A DNA stretch of 64,000 bases from Calendula officinalis (Eukaryota; Streptophyta; Magnoliopsida; Asterales; Asteraceae): contig OY970830.1 in NCBI GenBank assembly GCA_963853835.1, positions 30,837,966 to 30,901,965 on the forward strand, in the 5' to 3' direction. The notes under the pieces are model-generated. The model did no database searches. It was not told the DNA's origin and saw only the letters and a program-made list of their open reading frames with translations. Of the stretch, positions 50,723 to 62,932 are shown one piece after another. Both the position numbers and the translations under genes were made by a program. The stretch's first letter is position 1; each line of letters begins with the position of its first letter.

Positions 50723-52111
50723 ATGGTGGTTATTACTGAGATCCATTGTGAAAGCAATGTATATTGTGGCGGTGGTGATTTAAGCATAATTAGCTTCAAT
50801 TCTACTGGGGATTATCATAAGAAAGGGGATTATCAGGTGATTAGAGGTGTCACTGAAGAAGTGGATAATGAAAAAGGATCAACTGTTGATTTGCTTGAGT
50901 GGTTAAAGATTAATGGATTTTCTCAAAAGTGTGTGAATAATGAGCAAGTTTTTGTGAAAATTGATAATTCAGAATCACTTGACTCTGTTGAATTGGATGT
51001 GAATCTGAAGGAGACTGTTGAGTTGTTTGATGATAATATTCATGTTGATGAACAAACACAAATTGAAGTCAAAGATTACCCGACAGTCATCTTTCCTGAC
51101 ACATTTGTAACCCCTGAAATCGATATTGAGTTCGGATCATTCGGTCCATTTAAGAATATTCATATTGAGATTGAACCAAAACGCGGGGGCTACAATTACA
51201 GTTTTGACATAAATGTTAATGAAATAAAATCGGCTTCATCACTAGAAACCGAATCAGAAACGATAACACAAAAAACGGTTTTATCTGTTGAAGAAAAAGA
51301 CTCGGATGATCAAACTGAAAAAGTAGCTGAGGAAAATAACGAGATTACGGAAACCCAAGAAGCTACTGAGATTACAGAAATTGAAAAAACTGATGAAAAA
51401 ATTAGTGAGGTTATAGAAAATAAAGAAATTGGAAAAACAGAGGAATTAACGAAAGAAGAGATTGAGGCTAAGTTGGAAGAAGATTTGAAAGCAAAAAAGG
51501 CGATGAGGAAGAAACGAAAAGCCGAAGAAGCCCGAACGCGGGCTGAGAAACGGGCTCAGAAAGAAGCTGAGGAACGGGCTCACAAGGAACTCAAGGAAGC
51601 CCAGGAGAAAGAAAAGGTATGTTTCCTGTTTCAACTGCATGTCTTTATTTCTTTTTGTGTGTTATATATTTCATTTGCACTAAATCCCGAACTGTTATGG
51701 TGCATAAATGTCGGGTCGGGTTGGCCCGTTTGACCTGTTTAACTCATTAGATTCGTCACCTCTTTAGTTAATTAGGTTAGCTCAACCCGATCAATAAAAT
51801 ACAACCCGATTTCTTTATATATGGTTATGAACTAAACTAAGTTTGTGCAGGCAAGGTTAAAACGGTTAAAAAAGAAAGGAAAGAAGAGGACAGGTGGCGG
51901 CAACATTAAAGGCGGTGACATGGCAGGGTCAAACGAGTCAAAGGAAATGGAATACACAAATGAAAAACAAGATCAATGTTCACCACCACCACCACCACGA
52001 GCTCCGGCGGCGGCAATGACAATGAGAAGCAAAGGCTGGTGGCGGTCGATGGTGGTTGCCGCCACTCTTATTCCAGTGATGTTCGCGTTGAACATTACTA
52101 ATTTCTTTTAG
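50723..52111 (+). CDS. Proton pump-interactor-like protein, copy A (short form lacking the core)
   Basis: Coding exons 50723-51616 and 51851-52111 give 384 residues. The ATG at 50723 aligns with the start of copy B, 21 bp after the leader-intron acceptor. It has the shared N-terminal block (SNVYCGGGDLSIIS, LEWLKINGF, VIFPDTFVTPEIDIEFGS, GPFK..EPKRG). It then passes straight into the Glu-rich tail (KTVLSVEEK), the basic coiled coil KAKKAMRKKRKAEEARTRAE, a proline run and a C-terminal membrane anchor (VVAATLIPVMFALNI). The central coiled-coil exons 3-6 of copy B are absent. The join lies inside one exon, so a genomic deletion fused exon 2 to exon 7. PPI proteins bind the plasma-membrane H+-ATPase, and what remains in this form is unknown. 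Confidence 0.8.
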
Positions 52112-53150
52112 CTACTTACCAATAAAAATTGAAGGTTTTGAGTAATGTAAAGTTATATGGTAGTTTGTAAATAACTACATAGATACCGTTAAAAGGGAGC
52201 GTTTTGGAGCAGTCTAACAAATACTTGCTATGTTTCTCTATTAAATCTTATATTTTTTATATTATTATATTTTACTATTATTAATGCTTTAATGAAAACA
52301 CTTGTTTGTGTCTTACCAAAGGCAGCTCTTACATGTTCATGTAGGTTTTTACACTCCCCAAGCTTAATTAATATGATCTAGAACTAATTATCAATCACAT
52401 TTTAAAATTACCTAAAGATTACTAGAGTTTTCATCATGCTCTTAGTAACTTTATGATATCATGGAAAAAAAATTAAAACCTAATGTATCTGCTACAATTC
52501 TGCAAACTACTCAAGTATTTCATCGAGTGATTTAAGCTTGACTAAATTTTATTAAGTTCGAGTTCGGAAAGATAAATGAACTCGTGTAAAAAGTTGAGTT
52601 GAAGTTATAACTTCTCAATTTTACAAGTTAATATTCATCGATTGAGCTTCGATCTAGTTAATCATCAAGTATTTTGAGATTTTGAATCAAGCTTCTTTCA
52701 TTGAGTATCATTTTTATGAATGTTTCACACTGAAATCTCTCTCGAACATGTATAAAAAACTTGTCGACGTTAAGAAAATTGACAACGAATTAATGCAAAA
52801 TCACAACTAAATTATGAAAAATTAACTGTAAAAACTAAAAAGATGACATACGGATTTTACGTGGAAACCCCACCATGGTAAAAACCACGAGCAAGAAAAG
52901 ACACATTCTTTCTTATTACTCCGTACAATATTAATACTAATATTTTCTTGTAGTTAGGACTATTCTTAAAAACACTCTAATAATCTCTTCATAATAAGGT
53001 AAAGAAGATTACACTTTTGGGGTGTATAAATGAGGTTCCAAACACCTTAGTCTCCACTACATATAAAATTACGTAGTTTAAAAATTAAGTCAAGTTGAAT
53101 TACCTTTTTTTTTGCCCGTATCACTTATAGTTTAAAATATACTATAAAGA
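52112..53150. other. PPI-A 3' UTR and intergenic DNA
   Basis: 52112-52290 is similar to the sequence after PPI-B (58063 onward). 52850-52905 has TTTTACGTGGAAACCCC and AAAACCACGAGC, words that recur at 60240-60275. No gene seen. Similarity to the unit A upstream region restarts at about 53150. Confidence 0.45.
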
Positions 53151-53690
53151 ATTTTACCTTCTCAACGTTAATTCTTTAAGAACTTGATTCTATACACATG
53201 TTTCCTAAAACCAAACCAAATTAAACAAGCCATTTAATGACGGCAAATAAGTAAATGAATGAGGCTTTTTTTTTTAAGCAATTTGTCTAATATATTGATA
53301 ATTAATTATATACTACATATTCCATAGATATAATTTTTTTTAAATGAATATAAATTAATTTTGGCAAAAACATGTATAACTGGACATAAAATTGTAGTAT
53401 AAAACCTGAAAAACTGTAACCTAAATCAATAAAAGTATATAAATTTAATGTCAACCGTCTATAACTAAAATAAAATGTAACAATTATCCGTCTTTTTGTG
53501 CGGATTATAGGAATACATGATCGCGACTCAGTTGCAGTAATTATTAAGATGTTAAGCACTTAAGCCACCATCCAATTCATTATTTCCACAATTTCCATGT
53601 ATTTAATTGGCCATCTTTATTTAACAGTCGAGCTATTAAATCAAATTCAATACACCATTTTAAACCAAGTAACAAACAATATATATTACG

Positions 53691-53977
53691 TGAGGGTGAA
53701 CATTTGACCTGAAAAAATCGAACCGAACCAAAAACCGACCAAGACGGAATCCATCCAACACTGATTATTATTTTCAGTGTGTAATTTCATGATTTTCGGT
53801 ATCAGTCCTATTAGTTTCGGTCCGGCTCGGATCGGTGTACGGATATAGGTGAGCATGTGGCTAAAAAAACGAACCGAACTGAAAACTGAATTAAGCCGAA
53901 CATAACCAATACTGATTATGAATTTCGGTTCAATTTTCGATTCTGTAATTTTATAATTTGAGTTTCGGACCACCCTA
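53691..53977. mobile_element. hAT-like MITE with near-perfect 8-bp duplication
   Basis: 287 bp between TGAGGGTGAAC and CCACCCTA. The flanks ATATTACG (53683-53690) and ATATCACG (53978-53985) match at 7 of 8. The interior has ACCGAACC-type words. An internal ATAGGTGAGCATGTGGC (53846) looks like a second terminus, so two relatives may be nested. Confidence 0.72.
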
Positions 53978-54258
53978 ATATCACGAAACGTTACATTATG
54001 ACAACTTAAGAAAAGCGAAAGGGGCAAAACTGAAAACAATATATTACTTCACTTCAAATGTCAGCATTTCAAAACAAGTCATACTCAACAAGCGAGAGTT
54101 GTTCTTCATCTCCATCCGTAAACAAATCGGAAGATTTCACCTCTCGATTAATCGGTTTCGCTGCAAATATTCAATCCTTTTACGCGTGTAATTGATCGAA
54201 TTTTGCCATAGATTCTCGTTTTGAAAACCCTAATTTCAAATCCCCAAATCGATCGAAA

Positions 54259-54443
54259 ATGGACAGAGTAGCGTGCCCTGAAAATGCAGAGCTTGTGGAG
54301 TTCATGGTGAAGAAGCTTAAGGAAATGACGGATTCACCCAAAGGAATTTCGGAGGCTAACGCTAAGACAATATCGAAGGCCTGCTCGAACGTGTGCAGTT
54401 CCAAAACCCTGATCAAAACCCTAAAGGATTTATCCAATGTCAA
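54259..54443 (+). pseudogene. MUS81: Orphan first exon of MUS81 (crossover junction endonuclease)
   Basis: ATG with leader, then MDRVACPENAELVEFMVKKL, DSPKGISEANAKTISKAC and LIKTLKDLSNV. This matches the N-terminal helix-hairpin-helix part of plant MUS81 (CPEN, PKGLSE, TLKDLS). It ends at a GTAACG donor at 54444. No second exon follows in the next 800 bp before the PPI-B promoter, and none was seen further on in the window. The fragment lies in a ~1.6-kb block absent from the matching place upstream of PPI-A, so it was probably moved in. The identification rests on remembered family motifs. Intact MUS81 resolves recombination intermediates with EME1. Confidence 0.7.
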
Positions 54444-55046
54444 GTAACGATTTATTTTCTATCTAAATATTATGTATATTTTGTGAATTTGAAGTTTTAT
54501 TGTGAATATTATGTTAATTGCATATGAATTCATAATTTGAATATTTGTATTTGAGCAAATTCTCGATTTAAATTTAGAGGGCGTAATTAAAAAGAATAAA
54601 TATTAATTATGGTAAGAATACTGTGGATAACTCAGCGACTTAATCTGCATTTATTTAAATTTTAATTGGAATTCATAGTGGATATTAATTTTGGGATTTT
54701 ATATTCCGTAAATAATTATGTTTTCATATATACAGTAATTATGATAAGAATACTATGGATAACTCATCAACTCAATCTGCATTTGTATAAGATTTTTATC
54801 TGTTTACTACTTTAAATAAATTGAGGAATTTTTTAGATATACATCTCTAATTCTCTACTTTGAAGGTAATTACGCAAATATATATTAATCAAAAAGCAAT
54901 TTACTTCAGTGTAATTCATTGAACCGGATATTTCAGAATAAAATGTGGGTAAAATAGTAAATTTATTTTAATAATCTGGAAAGATAAAATATAAATAAAT
55001 TAACTAATAGTAATCCATGTTTTGAACGGATAGTAATCCAATTAGT

Positions 55047-55190
55047 AGATAAACTTCATTCCCGCCCCAACTCGTATTCTGTTTAATCCTTTATAAATAT
55101 AAATCCTAAATCAAACCCTAAATTCATCATCAATTCTGCAAGTACTAGTTCATCATCTACGTCTGTTCGATTACTTCATTTACTTGAACT
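55047..55190 (+). promoter_or_regulatory. PPI-B core promoter and leader exon
   Basis: Same order as in copy A: AACTTCATTCCCGCCCC, TTTATAAATATAAATCC, AACCCTAAATTCATCATC, then a GTAAGT donor at 55191. The acceptor is at 55291-55292. Confidence 0.75.
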
Positions 55191-55313
55191 GTAAGTTGTT
55201 CTTACCTTGTTGTTTGTTTTCAATGCTAATTTAGTTGAATCGTTATTTGTAATTGATTTTTTTGACAATATCTTGTTTATTATTATTTGCAGAAGCTGTG
55301 ATCGTTTTTAAAT

Positions 55314-58062
55314 ATGGTGGTTATTACTGAGATTGATTGTGAAAGCAATGTATATTGTGGCGGTGGTGATTTAAGCATAATTAGTGTGATTAGTGATGAT
55401 CATAAGAAAGGTGATTATCAGGTGATTAAATATGTCGGTGAAGAAGGGGATAGTGAAAACAGAGCAACGCTTGAGTGGTTGAAGATTAATGGATTTTCTC
55501 TCAAGTCTGTGAATAATGAGCACGTTTTTGTGAAGATTAATGATCCAATTATCAACGAGAATACAGTTATGAATCCTGAATCTGTTAATAGTCATGTTGA
55601 TGAACAAACACAAACTAAAGCTAAAAAAGATCACATTAAAGATTACCCGACAGTAATCTTTCCTGACACATTTGTAACCCCCGAAATTGATATTGAGTTT
55701 GGATCACTCGGTCCATTTAAGAAATTTCAAAATGGTGATATAATGATTGAACCAAAACGTGGGGCCTCCAACAACAATCTTAAAGAAATTCTTAATGATT
55801 TACAAGAAAACGGAAACATGTTTGGAAATCAAACGATTGAGGAATCTGAGATGAATTTTCCAAGATTTGAGGATGAAGAACTCGTTGAGCAGATTGAAAA
55901 AGCTCAGATGTTATATGATGAGAAAAGAAGGTGCAGAGATGTAATTTCTCGTGAAAGTCAAATAAATTGGGTAAGAAATCTCACGTTCAAGTTTATATTA
56001 TAATGTTAGAACTTATGTTTATAATTAAATAATTAATTAATTTTGTTTAACAGGAAATTATGAGAACCCATAACGACGCATACTTTACCGCAATCATGAA
56101 AATAAAGGATGCAAGACAGTTAGTTAAATCAAAGCATCAGGAAATAAAATATATTCAACGTGTTTTAAAGAAACTCATTAAAGTTATTTTAGTTGAAGAT
56201 ATCGATAGCAAGGTATAGTTCAAGCACTCAATTTTTAATTCTTCTTTTTCTGATCACAATATGCGCTTTTATATAATTGTAGCTAAAGGTTAGTTATATT
56301 TCCTTGGATCAGGTATACAAAATGGATCATACAAAAGATGAAAAACAGTTAATTCCTGAAATCAAGCAATTAAAACGCAAGCATGATCAAATATCCTCAA
56401 ACCAATATGAAATTCAGCTGGCATTACACCAAAACGACCAGATTGAACAGCTCCTGAAGGTACATATATCTCATATGTATAATTTTGTAACTTCTACAGC
56501 TACAAGATTGTTAAATTTCATTATAATTATAGTTTTTTATTTATTGTATGCAGGATTTGAAGAGTGAATTGGAAACATTAAAAGAGGATGTTAGAAAAGC
56601 TGGTGTGGTTGCAAAAGAAATTAAAAATAATTATATGGTGGAATTTAAAATAGAGAAGAAATTACGGGCACAATTTATAGCTACAAATGAAATTTGTAAA
56701 GAAGCATACGAGAATTTAAACAATTTGAAAAAACGTTTAAATGACAAGGTTTGTTGGGAATTTTTAATCTTACATATTTTAACTAAACTTATATTTTAAT
56801 TTTAAAGTACTTTTTTTACCGTTTACAAAATATTTGTTTTTAATTAAGATGATAATCAATGTTTGTTACTTGAATCTGTAGAACAAGGAAACAAGGAATT
56901 TTGCGTCATGTGAAGATGAAGATTCATTTTATGATTTTTGGGCTGATCAGGTTCTTATTTTTTAGCTAATTATTAGATTAAATTACCAAAAAAGAGAGTA
57001 AAAATCTCTTCAATTATGTTAATAATGGGTAAATAATCAGTTTTGTTGCGGTATGAATATGTCTATCCAAAAGTGATTATTTTACAATTAACCGGAAACA
57101 TATTCTATTTATTAAAACATTATAAACTATCTTATCTTGTGTTTCAATTTATGCTTCTGGACTAACTTGTTATTTACTTTAGGTGGAAATAATTATGGAA
57201 GAATCAGATACAAATGAAAGCATGGTTACAAGCACAAGACCAAATACGATCCAAAAAGTTGTTAGCAATTCGGTTATTATCCCAGATGAAATAAAATCTG
57301 TTTCATCACTAGAAAACAAATCAGAAACAGAAACACAAAAAACAGTTTTATCTGTTGAAGAAAAACACTCAGATGATCAAACTGAAACAGTAGCAGTGGA
57401 ACATAACAAGATTATGGAAACCGAAGAACCTACTGATATGATAGAAAATAAAGAAATTGGAAAAACAGATGAAAAAATTACTGAAATTATAGAAAATAAA
57501 GAAACTGAAAAATCAGATGAATTAATGAAAGAAGAGATTGAGGCTAAGTTGGAAGAAAACATGAAAGCAAAAAAGGCGATGAGGAAGAAACGAAAAGCAG
57601 AAGAAGCCCGAATGCGGGCTGAGAAACGGGCCCAGAAAGAAGCTGAGGAACGGGCTCACAAGGAACTCAAGGAAGCCGAGGAGAAAGAAAAGGTATGTTT
57701 CAAGTTGACCCGTTTTATCTATGTTCGACCCGTACCCGATATCAATTAAATACAACCCAACTTGACCCGTTTCTTTATACACGATTATGAACTAAACTAA
57801 GTTTGTGCAGGCAAGGTTAAAACGGTTAAACAAGAAAAGAAAGAAGAGGACAGGTGGCGGCAACATTAAAGGCGGTGACATGGCAGGGTCAAAGGAGATC
57901 GAAAACCCAAATGAAGAACAACATGAATGTTCACCACCACCACCACCACAAGCTCCGGCGGCGGCAATGACAATGAGAAACGAAGGCCGGTGGCGGCCAA
58001 TGGTGGTTGCCGCCACTCTTATTCCAGCAATGTTCGTGTTGCACATTATTAGTTTCTTTTAG
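55314..58062 (+). CDS. Proton pump-interactor-like protein, copy B (full form)
   Basis: Coding exons 55314-55970, 56054-56212, 56313-56459, 56554-56748, 56882-56950, 57183-57692 and 57811-58062 give 662 residues. Every intron is phase 0 with GT-AG ends. After the acidic N-terminus (VIFPDTFVTPEIDIEFGS) come the long coiled coils (DEKQLIPEIKQLKRKHDQI, ELETLKEDVRKAG, AYENLNNLKKRL, SFYDFWADQ), then a Glu-rich linker, the basic KAKKAMRKKRKAEEARMRAE coil, a KRKKRTGGG basic patch, a Pro/Ala run and a C-terminal anchor (VVAATLIPAMFVLHI). Domain order, length and tail anchor fit plant PPI1 (about 612 residues), which binds the autoinhibitory domain of plasma-membrane H+-ATPase. It lies in tandem with copies A and C. 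Confidence 0.85.
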
Positions 58063-58223
58063 CTACTTACCAATAAAAATTGAAGGTTTTGAGTAATGTA
58101 AATGACTAGATAGATATAGTTAAAAGGTAGCATTTTGTAGTAATCTAACAAATACTTTCTATATTTCTGTATGATCATCTTTGATAATATATTTTATTAT
58201 GCAAGATTAATATTGCATTATTA

Positions 58224-59587
58224 GGGTATGTTTGGTTTAGCTAATTGTAATGGAATGAATAATGTAATGGAATGAGCCAAGTAATAGAATGATTAATTAC
58301 GATTACATTGTCATGTTTGGTGTTTATGCTGGAATGTAATGAATGATTAATGACTTTTGTTTGGTATGTATGAATAAACATCATAACGGAATGATATTAT
58401 ATTAAAAAAACTAAAAATATCCTTATAAAATAAATACTAGTAATGTTTTAAGGGGCATAATTGGAAAAATAAAAATATCCATGAATGGAATGAAAAAAAT
58501 ACATGGGGGCCTATGGAATAAAAAATATGGATTGTAATGTAATGGAATATTAACCATTACATTACGAAATATTTAACAAACAACATTTTTATATTACATT
58601 GGAATAGTTGATTCAATTACGTTAGTCTCTAAGCATTCAGAATCCATAATTGTTGGATTACCATCACGTAGGCTAATAAAATTACCACCAGGTACAACAA
58701 TATCTTCAATTCTAATTCATATATAATAAATAAATAAAATTGTTGGATTTTATTATATGGCTCTCTTACCATATAATATGAAGCACCTTGCATTCTACAA
58801 ACAAAATTGTTCCGGTCCTTCCGGATACAAAAATTGATGACAATGTTTAATTTCTGCAGGTTAATGTTAATAAAATTTTTGTCAACTGATTTGGAAGATA
58901 AAATTATTTGAAATTTGATATATATTTTATTTAAGCATGTTTATGAGGCTACACATTTCGAATTAACAAAAACATGATGTTGACGAGGTAGTTGATCTTA
59001 GGAAAAAAAATCTACAATGCAGATGCATGTTGACTTAACTCAGTCAATTTATTCATCTTTAAAAAAGATTGATTTAGGGACAATAAACATTAAACAATTA
59101 TATATCCTTACACCATAACCCTAACATTTAACAATTATCATCAACCCTAACACTAACACTAACCCATCAAAAGTAGTTTCCTATAATCTCTTTTCTTTCT
59201 AAAATTGATTTTTTTCAAGTTTTTAATTTTTTTTTTCAGATTTTGAAAATTAGTTTAGGGTTATATAAACATGATACAATTTAATGTCGAGAACTTGTCA
59301 CGGGGGCGGCGGTGGCGTAGATGGCGGCGTCAGTAGTGGTGGGGGGCGGCGGTTGGTGGTGGCGGAGGCGGCGGTGACGGCGGCCGGTGGTGGTAGTGAT
59401 TGTAGTGGTGGTCAGTGATGACACACATACTTGAATTCATTACCTTGAATCTGTTACCCCCAATTTACTAGGTAATGATTCAAGACCCAATAATGTGTAA
59501 CGAGTGATTATACACTCATTTAACCAAACATCATTAATCATTCTCATTACTATTCCTTACCCCTAAAACCCCTAATCAAGCACCCCC
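58224..59587. mobile_element. GGGTRTGTTTGGTT-type element filling the PPI-B/C junction
   Basis: The left end is GGGTATGTTTGGTTTAGC, followed by TGTAATGGAATGA repeats. The right end is ...CATTCTCATTACTATTCC and AATCAAGCACCCCC, in inverted style. Unit B 3' sequence ends at its left edge and unit C upstream sequence (TCAAACTTTATTCAATGAACC) starts at its right edge. Inside is a GGCGG-rich low-complexity patch at 59298-59400. No transposase. The target duplication is unclear and the class (Harbinger-like) uncertain. Confidence 0.55.
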
Positions 59588-60121
59588 TCAAACTTTATTC
59601 AATGAACCGGATATTTCAGAATATAGTGTGGGTAAAATAGTAAATTAATTTTAATTATATGGAAAGATAAGATATAAAACTTGTATACTGTTTTGCCGAG
59701 TTTAATTTCAAGAGAACAGAAAGGAAATGGAAAGAAATAAAAATTTTATTGTGTTCCATAGTTTTTTTATATAAGAAAGAAAGAGAAGAGGAAGAAAATT
59801 TGAAGCATTTTTTCTCTCATAATTTTCCTCTCATAATTTTCCTCTCAAAATTCGGAAGATTTGGAGAGAGAAAGAAGATTTAATTAGTTAAAAATATTTT
59901 CAGTTACCAAAATAACCTTAAAATTATCTATTTTGTTTATATTAGAAGGATTAAATTGTAAATGTGTAAACTATTTTCCTTTCTGTACAAATGGACACCA
60001 AAAATGATTTTTTTTCTTTTTCTAATAAACCCAAGAACACAAAAACCAAAAATATTTTCCCCATAAAATTTCTTTCTTTTCCCTTTACTTCTCTTCTCAC
60101 CCTCTTTTCTTTCATTTAAAA

Positions 60122-60160
60122 CTAGATGATAACCCGTGATGAATCACGGGCGCCGAGTTC
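60122..60160 (-). mobile_element. Helitron 3' terminus
   Basis: On the minus strand CCCGTGATTCATCACGGG forms a 7-bp stem with a TTCA loop. It is followed by TTATCATCTAG and a T at the insertion site. Hairpin, spacing and CTAG are diagnostic. The body extends to higher coordinates and includes the helicase remnant. Confidence 0.85.
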
Positions 60161-60317
60161 AAATTTCTCAGTAAATATTATGTAATCAATCACACAACGA
60201 AATGTATATAAAAACAGTAAATTTAAAAAGACACAGGGATTTACGTGGAAAACCAAATCGGGAAAAAAACCACGGGCTGATGACGTCGAGAGACAATACA
60301 ATATAATATTCCAATGT

Positions 60318-60575
60318 TTACAAAACTTGACTAAAACAAAACGTATCGAAAGAACATAAATTATAATAAATTACCGACAAGCAACTATTTCTATAAACTT
60401 TTTGTAGTACTTCATGGTAGACCACGTTCAAGGTGTTGTTCGTAACCTTTTCATCTTTGTCGTATATCAATATCTTTAATCCTTTACGACTTTTGACCCT
60501 AGATACCGCAACGTATAGATGACCATGAGTGAAGACAGGTTTTGGTAAGAAAATCCCCACATAAGAAAATTCCTA
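60318..60575 (-). pseudogene. C-terminal remnant of a Helitron RepHel helicase (PIF1 type)
   Basis: The frame reads VGIFLPKPVFTHGHLYVAVS and RVKSRKGLKILIYDKDEK, then NVVYHEVLQKV. This is the last conserved helicase motif (THGQLYVALSRV type) and tail of PIF1-like helicases. It ends about 200 bp before the hairpin/CTAG end, the place RepHel ends in autonomous Helitrons. Nothing of the Rep domain or earlier helicase motifs is seen upstream, so only the end of the gene is left. Confidence 0.72.
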
Positions 60576-61677
60576 CTTTGACCCGGTCAAAGTCTTTTCA
60601 TACTGCTGATTTTTAATCTGCCTCAATGAATTACTACTATTTCTTCTGAAATCTTCATTGAATCTGTATATTCATCCTAATAAAAAAAACATATATGTAT
60701 CAATTTGTGCATCAAATTTGTTCATTCGAATATGAAATTAGCAAGATCCTAGGCTTATTTGAATTGAATTTCTTTTATAAACCCTATTAATGTTTATTTT
60801 AGCTATATGTAACAAAAAAAATCCCTTAATGAGTTTTAACAATATAAATGCTTCACACACTTTTGAATGAACGCAAAAGATTTTTATGTAATAAACAGAA
60901 GTTTATTACATTTGTTTTGACCTCACTTTTGAGTTTTTGCATTATAAATGTTTCACTCACTTTTGTTGCATCAATGAGTTTTTTCACAATGTTGCATTTG
61001 ACTTAGTTCATGGTTCAAGCTTCTCAAAAGCTCCAAATCTGGGTAAGTACATGAAATCTCTGGGTAAGTACATGAAATCTTTGTCGACCAGACCCAACCC
61101 AACTAAACATGTACCCAAATTTACATGTCTTGACCCGTTGGTTGACTCACCCATTCAGCTTACACAATTTCAACTCATTTGACCCGTACCCTTTTAAGCT
61201 AATTTTTTTTCGGATAAACTGATTCATAAATTGAAATGTCTAATGACTATTGAAAATGAAAAAGGTAATTATGAAAGTTACTTTCTGCAACTATTTGTTA
61301 AAAAACCCTAATAGCTTTTTCAAGCACCAGATTTTTATAACATAGATAAGCATACAAAATAATAATTTTATGTGATCTACGTGAAATTTAAAGCTTGAAA
61401 TTCGAAGTTCGAATATTAAAAGCCAACCTTTAAAGTTTGACTTCAAACAGATTTATCCAATTCTACCTTGCATTGATAGATACATTTATTCATCCACCCA
61501 AAAAACAATCACTTACTTTTTCTTTTTGAACAGAACATTCACTTACTTACTTTTTGCTTTTATATGCATAATTTGTATATAATTTGAATTTTTTTTATTG
61601 AAAGAGCAAGTTATTACCAAATACCGCCAAAAGGAACACCGTTTCGTGTCAACCCGGCCCTCCCATAATAAGCTTAC
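60576..61677. other. No gene seen
   Basis: AT-rich DNA with a short direct repeat GGGTAAGTACATGAAATCT (61040 and 61060) and TTGACCCGT words. It is part of the ~3.2-kb block that interrupts the PPI-C upstream region. Confidence 0.4.
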
Positions 61678-62530
61678 CATTTCTTCTTCTTGCTCCCGAC
61701 TTAATTTGGATCTCTGTCTATGACGTGTTCTTAAAAGGTCCTGCAACTTATTTAGATCATTCCCAATAACAATTTGGGCCAATTCAGGATCACTATGTAA
61801 TTCACATTTAAGGATTAGAAAAATAAATATTTAAGAGCTGAAAAAAATAACAAAATATTAATAATCCACCTGAAACAATTGGGCCATCAAATCTGAATTA
61901 TTTCGGATTTGTTGCTGGAAAAAAGCTGGATTCACTGCTGATCCATCTGGATTCAATACTTCATTGCTAGAAACCCTAAAATTTTATGAAAAAACCATCA
62001 TTTAGCATAAAAGAGAATATTATTAAAGTATATGAAAATGTATCCAAGTTGGTATCTTACATGATTTTATGGGTAAAATTGACTTTCTACTAAAGGCAAA
62101 TGTCATAAAACATCAAATCTGGAGAAGTTCTAATTATGAACTCTTGTTGAGTTATAATTAGAATATTTTTGAACACCCCTAATTATAATTACAAAAACAG
62201 AAAAAGAGAGTACCTTTGAAGGTCAAAAAGTAATTTCAAGCTTAGTTACACTTAACAAACCTTTTTAACATAATTTAGGAGCATTAAACTAATTATTAAT
62301 ATCAAAATCTCACCTCGACTTCAAGCAAAGCTTTCAAAATTTCCACCTGGAGTCAAAATGACAATGACAATTCAATTATGAGATTTTGATGAGGAATTTA
62401 TTTGGAAAAAATCACGCATAAATCAATCGATTTAATCCATACAAAAAAAGGGGGAGAATTTGCGAAATTTGATGCTTTCAGATTCATTACGATCAACTTC
62501 TAAGGTAATGATTTGTTCATCAGTTGTCAA
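61678..62530 (-). pseudogene. DDI1: DDI1 pseudogene fragment (UBL and central part only)
   Basis: Four minus-strand blocks match the N-terminal half of plant DNA-damage-inducible 1. At 62485-62530, TTDEQIITLEVDRNES (ubiquitin-like domain). At 62314-62346, VEILKALLEVE between proper AG and GT sites. At 61870-61975, NPDGSAVNPAFFQQQIRNNS and LMAQLFQ. At 61678-61792, DPELAQIVIGNDLNKLQDLL and RHRQRSKLSREQEEEM with a GTAAGC donor. The start codon region is replaced, the donor after the first block is lost, and the acceptor before the last block shifts the frame. The aspartyl-protease (RVP) domain is absent. It is therefore a broken fragment, possibly captured by the nearby Helitron. Confidence 0.75.
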
Positions 62531-62908
62531 TCAAAAACTCAAAATCAAAATTATATAAACTCAAAAACGCTAAATTCAGAGGCTTACTTTCAAATTGAAA
62601 GAAAATGAAAGGGATAAATATAAAACTTACCTTCAATTTAGAGGGTTGATTGAAGGTGAAAGATTGTGAGAAACTCTTTCAATCGTATAAAACTAACTGC
62701 AAATCATATATTACGTAGGTATCCCTACTATTTAGGATTAGTGGGTTTAAATTCAAACGATTTAAATTCAAACGGTTTAAATTCAGGTGGATTTTCAAGG
62801 GTTTTGCTGAATGAGATTAGTCCAGTCAGCATAGATGATGTGGACAAGATGAGGTGGCAAGCATTCAAAAAAAACTTTCAGATAAAGATGTCTAGAACAC
62901 AGTGGTGG
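62531..62908. other. No supported gene; 15-bp tandem repeat at 62746-62790
   Basis: An 82-codon frame (62666-62914) contains three TTTAAATTCAAACGG-type 15-bp repeats and ends ISPVSIDDVDKMRWQAFKKN and so on. No domain was recognised. It could be another gene fragment but is not called. PPI-unit sequence resumes at about 62909. Confidence 0.35.
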
Positions 62909-62932
62909 TGGTAATCCGTTTTAGTAGATAAA

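Noticed and set aside
62666..62914. 82-codon plus-strand ORF before PPI-C
   Set aside because: It contains a 15-bp tandem repeat and its tail was not recognised. It runs to the edge of the inserted block.
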